Part shown: positions 59,771-64,000 of the stretch, one piece after another
How the letters are laid out: the number at the start of each line of letters is the position of its first letter
Position numbering within the stretch: the first letter of the stretch is position 1
DNA from: Hamiltosporidium tvaerminnensis
Taxonomy: Eukaryota > Microsporidia > Dubosqiidae
Reading direction: 5' to 3'
DNA: 64,000 nt
NCBI GenBank assembly: GCA_022605425.2
Contig: CM061253.1
Location: forward strand, 416,001 to 480,000
Position numbers and translations under genes: made by a program
Notes under the pieces: generated by a model
Seen by the model: the letters and a program-made list of their open reading frames with translations, nothing else
Databases searched by the model: none
What the model was told of the DNA's origin: nothing

Positions 59771-62700
59771 ATTAATAAAACCAATAAAGACAATTATTTT
59801 ATTTCAAAAACAACTCTTTTCATAATAAAAAAGGAACTGTGAGCAGGAAGACGATCTCCTTGTTAGAGACTAACTTCAAACTTAGCTGCTTTCCAGACAA
59901 TTACGGCAACCACAAATGTATAAAAAATGGAACATAAGAAAAATACATTTAAATTCAATTTTTTTTATTTGGTAGTAATTTTTCTTAATTCGATTTTTCT
60001 GATATTTTTTGAATTCTTTCTTGCTTTAAATTTTTTTCATTTCTTTTTATTACTCTTTTAAATTAGTTTCAATATTTTTATTTAATATATTTAAATTTTC
60101 TTTGTTAAAAAAGATCTCATTTTATTAAATTTTTTTTATTTATCTCAAAATATATATTTCTCCGCCAAAAAACGCTTGAAGACAGTTTTTTTTGTAACCT
60201 GATCCGATTTAGAAGGTATGATAATCTGCTGGATTCTACTCTTGATCATGGTAAAATTCACCAGGTAAGGGGGGAGGGGGGGCAGATTGGAGCGGGGGAG
60301 GAGGTGTCAATATAAAATACGACAATAGATAACGTTATTACTCTTTTAATGTTTTGAAATTAAAAATTTTAAGATTTATACCTTAGATTTTAAATATCCT
60401 AACTTGTCTGAATGTTGCAATTCAATATCCTTCCAAGAAATTATCGAATGACGCATATGTCTAGGTTTTCTTGTTATTTTTCGGCCCAAAAATATTCTGA
60501 AATAATTACAATGATTAATAATCATTTTTTTATTATATTCAAATTTTGATTAATTGCTCAATAAAATACCTAAATAATTAGTATTGTTTTTAATATTAAA
60601 AGAATAACTACTTTAACAAGCTTGTACTAATAATCTTGATCTATAATAAATAAATTTTAATTGGCAAATGAAAAGTTCAAGACATTCTATATAATTATGT
60701 TATTTAATTAAGGATTGTATGAGATAAGTCAATTAGTTAAAAAATTTAAAAACGCTCATATAAAGTTTCTAGATTAGATTATTTTGAAAAAAGATAAAAA
60801 ACTAATAAATGTGTAAATAATTATTCGAATTCGAATTCTAAACAATATCGAATTGTTTAATAACAACTATTCTAGTTCGTATACATGTTATTGTCTATTA
60901 AATGTTTGATAAGACGTTGCCATTGAAATATTATAAAAAACCTCTTTTATATTTACAATCAGAGTAAAATTTATACCCAAGTTTTTTTTCCGCCTTTATT
61001 CTAAAAACTAAATATAATTATAAAGTTTAAAATATTTGATTTGTTCTGGATTAACTTTATTTCAAACAATTTTATATCGAAGTGGTACCAAATTTGTATT
61101 TTTTTTGTTATTTATGATACAATTGCTACCAAAAAAAAATTTGGAATATTCTTTATTTACATTGATTTCCAAAAATAAATATAATAACAGCCTAGAACGA
61201 ATACTAAGTACAAATTTTCCTTATTCGGACATAAATTTCATTCAAAAAAAGTATTTATACGTCGAAAAACCCCATATTTTATGAATAATCCAAAGGAAAT
61301 ACTATCTGTTTATTAAGCAGATACCGAGAAATTAGTAGAGTCTTTCTGAAATGAAATCATTCATCTGTTGATCGGATAGTATAAGCCTTAAAAGATTATA
61401 ATTAATGGCTTATTGTATCAGAAAATGGTCTGATAGTAAATGAAATAGAAAAATAAATAGTCTCTGTTAATGTTGTCGAAAATATGAAAATATTTGGCAA
61501 TAAAGGTGTCATAGCCTGTGTAAAAAGACAAGACCTTGGATTTAAACACGTGCTATACGCTTTGAGAATTTTGATTTTCAATTTTTTATGATGATAATTA
61601 ACAAAGAAAAAAAATTCATCGAAGGAAGAACAGGTATCAAAAAAGTAAAAAGATTACGGAACTCAAAACAAAATGAAGTCAATTTGAAAAAAAAAACGAA
61701 ACATGAATGAAGAATCAATACATGTATTTGTGTTATGGATATATAATATCGGACTCGGCTATCTAAAAATGTATTTTAATTTTGGTACAAGTTTATCTTT
61801 TGGGGTTTATAGAAAATTGAGGGAAATTATAATTTATTGGAATAAAAAGATGAAGAAAAAAGCTCGGAGAAAGAAAAGTTTCAAATAAGCTATTAAAAAG
61901 GCGGAAAAATGATACACTCAAGAAACATAGCGAATTTAAATTATTTGTCGAAAAGAGATATTTAAACTAAGAAAAGCGGGAAAGTTAATCTTTAAAGATC
62001 GATTCCTCTGTAAATGAGCCGGAAATCAGATAATAATACCTAATGGCCTTGATTTTTACCGGAAGTACCTTTTTGTTTAATAGTATACATATGATTTAAT
62101 TGAAAAAAAAACTTGAGAAAACTGAACTTTTATAAAATAATATCGAAAAGAAAAAGCAATAGATATCATATTCCAAAATAATGCTGACAACAAAGAAAAA
62201 TGTATGAAATTTCATAAAAAAACATATGCCATTCTTTGCAGATTTCTAGTCAATAAAAACAAGTCATATAGATTTTAGTAAAGCTAGAATTTATTATCTG
62301 AATATTGAAAAACATATGAAGTTTATGGAACGAGAAAAATGTCTAAAATCCTTAACTGTAAAGACAAGAAAATAATCATAAGAACTTTTCATTCGCTTCA
62401 AAAATTCATTTAAACGTCAGTTAAAATTTATATTTAATCTACACAATACCTCCAACATTAACGACTTGTTGTTTGCATAAATTCTATGATCAATAAAACT
62501 CGGATTTCTAGGATAACTCTATAAATTATATAACAACAGTATTACGTTAGAAATAATCGGTATATGTTTGTATTCTCACAGACCGAAAGATTTATTATAG
62601 GAATGGAATGTAATATTTCTTACCAACTAAAAAAATAAAGATATTTTTAATTGTTATCATTCTAGATTTTATTAGTTCTTTTTTCCAAATTTGGTTTTGA

Positions 62701-63837
62701 TTATCAAAACTAATAATAAAGATTCCTAAAGGTTTTTCGGAAAAAAAATAAGAATATTCTATTTCTCCCTAGAATTTCGTAGGCCTAACTAATATTTTTC
62801 GGGTGAAGCCTTTTCATGATAAAAATTATGTTTTAGCTATTTTTTGAAATTTTTGCGCAAATTTTATGTAAATCACAACTAAAATTTAGAAAAGGGTCAT
62901 TTGTTTATTCTTTTATCTTCAAACTAGGTTTATATTTTAGCAATTAGAAGCCTTAAAACATTTTCTATTACTTCTTTGAAATTACACGCTCTTAAATCAT
63001 AAAAACAGAAAGGTTGAGCAAAATCCTTCTTATTATGATGAATACTAGTTAATTTGGAAATATTAGCTAGGTTTTTACCTTAAACTATAGTTCTTTTTGA
63101 AAAATATTATAATCTCATTTTTAATTTCAAAATTTTCAAAAGATTTGATTAAAAAAACCTATAAATCGGAAGAAAAAACAGAGACTTTAGTATCATTATA
63201 ATGATTTATTAATGAATCAATATATTAATCTAGATTTGCAAAAAAAATTATTTTAAATTATTTAAAGCTAATAAACCCAAAAAAATATAGAACCTAAAAA
63301 TAATTACCCAAGAAGTCTAAATTCAAATAGAATATAATATCTGAACGGTTTAAAAGTGGTAAAGCCAAGGCAAATAAATATATTATTAAGTCATTACAAA
63401 GCTAACTGAAATTTTTGGCGGTTTCAAACGAATTAAGCTGTAATTTACGTTTTTTATTCTTTTATTTTCGCTTCTGGTTATCTACAGATAAAAAGGATAC
63501 CATAATGAAATACTTATAAAAGCATTTTATAACAGAAACAAAATAAGAATAAATATAAGAAAAATTTAAGAGTAATTAAGTTGAATATAAATAAAGATAT
63601 TTCTAGATTTTTTTGATGAAATAGGATTTGCAAAAAAAATTTTACTTATCCTGAGAAAGTTTATATATTTCATATCACAAGGAATTATTGAAATTCAATA
63701 AAACTTTCTTGTGAAATAAGATTTATTTAAAAATATTTTTCTTTTGCAATTTATTAAATTTAAATGCTGGTCTCTGTGATGGAATACGTATAATTAATGT
63801 TTTTTTTGGTTACTAGAAGTAAATTTATGTAAAAAAC
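59771..63837. other. Long AT-rich stretch, no recognised gene
   Basis: Frames at 61036-61284 and 61703-61888 lack motifs and conserved context. The first ~130 bp may be the 3' LTR of gypsy element 2. The only striking feature is the G-rich tract at 60269-60306. Confidence 0.4.
60269..60306 (+). other. Isolated G-rich tract, possible G-quadruplex
   Basis: Runs of six, seven, two, five, two and two G occur within 38 bases, in a region otherwise above 75 percent A+T by eye. Three runs have four or more G and the longest can be split, so a four-tetrad-arm fold is possible. No adjacent gene is recognised. Confidence 0.5.
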
Positions 63838-64000
63838 ATTTATTTAAAAGTATCACATCTTTTTAAAATAGTGGCAAGTGTTATATTTGTTTTTATGACA
63901 TTAACGCAGTTCTAGGTTTAACATAAATGACTGCTACCCCAACACTCCATCGGTAACCCCTGCGATACCTACGTCCCAAAGCCTTTCATCTACCAGGTGT
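63838..64000 (+). repeat. Dispersed repeat X, young copy cut by window edge
   Basis: Nearly identical to the first ~160 bp of 23976-24712 from TATTTAAAAGTATCACATCT onward, continuing to the end of the window. The shared left boundary with unrelated flanks defines the 5' end of the element. Confidence 0.8.

Noticed and set aside
1-64000. tRNA or rRNA genes
   Set aside because: I looked for the B-box-like GGTTCAA/GGTTCGA motif with a matching acceptor stem and for conserved rRNA blocks and found no convincing case by eye; a covariance-model scan would be decisive.

Overview
This is an AT-rich, gene-poor, transposon-crowded window from a eukaryotic microbe. I think it is a microsporidian with an expanded genome; Hamiltosporidium-type is my best guess, but that is inference. 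Support: intron-less genes with very short leaders, a TATA-like run and a CCC triplet a few bases before the ATG of both intact core genes, a core protein interrupted by many Asn/Ser/Gly-Val repeat blocks, and decayed families of secreted-type proteins. Most of the DNA is dead or dying mobile elements. Layout: 1-753 is the 5' part of a LINE running off the left edge. 841-1980 is a decayed Tc1/mariner-type transposase. 2371-6219 is the exosome nuclease DIS3/RRP44 and 6529-6813 is the ubiquitin-like modifier URM1; these two are the only clearly intact conserved genes. From 7335 onward the window is a patchwork: at least eight copies or relics of one restriction-endonuclease-type LINE (two nearly full length, at 17357-21150 and 51201-54990), a roughly 3 kb ancient segmental duplication (10430-13430 and 30060-33110) carrying a small membrane-protein gene, two broken members of one leucine-rich secreted-type family (21539-23921 and 40102-42425), a hAT-type relic, an animal-like APE-endonuclease LINE (43876-47015) with two internally deleted derivatives (16625-16900 and 38090-38480), a frameshifted C-terminal piece of a ubiquitin E1 (43350-43872), and two abutting Ty3/gypsy-type elements whose pol lacks reverse transcriptase (55705-59770). 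A dispersed non-coding repeat ('X') occurs at 9660, 23976 and 63838. How it fits together: DIS3 is the 3'-5' catalytic subunit of the RNA exosome, and URM1 is the sulfur carrier for tRNA wobble-uridine thiolation and a protein modifier. They lie on the same strand 309 bp apart and each has its own promoter-like CCC/TATA signal, so they look independently transcribed. Everything else is best read as element activity and decay. The most notable signals are the two-orientation GGGTGTTA-type repeat invading DIS3 and its flanks, the RT-less gypsy pair, the mini-LINE derivatives that keep only the two ends of a master LINE, and a frameshift shared by the two longest LINE copies.
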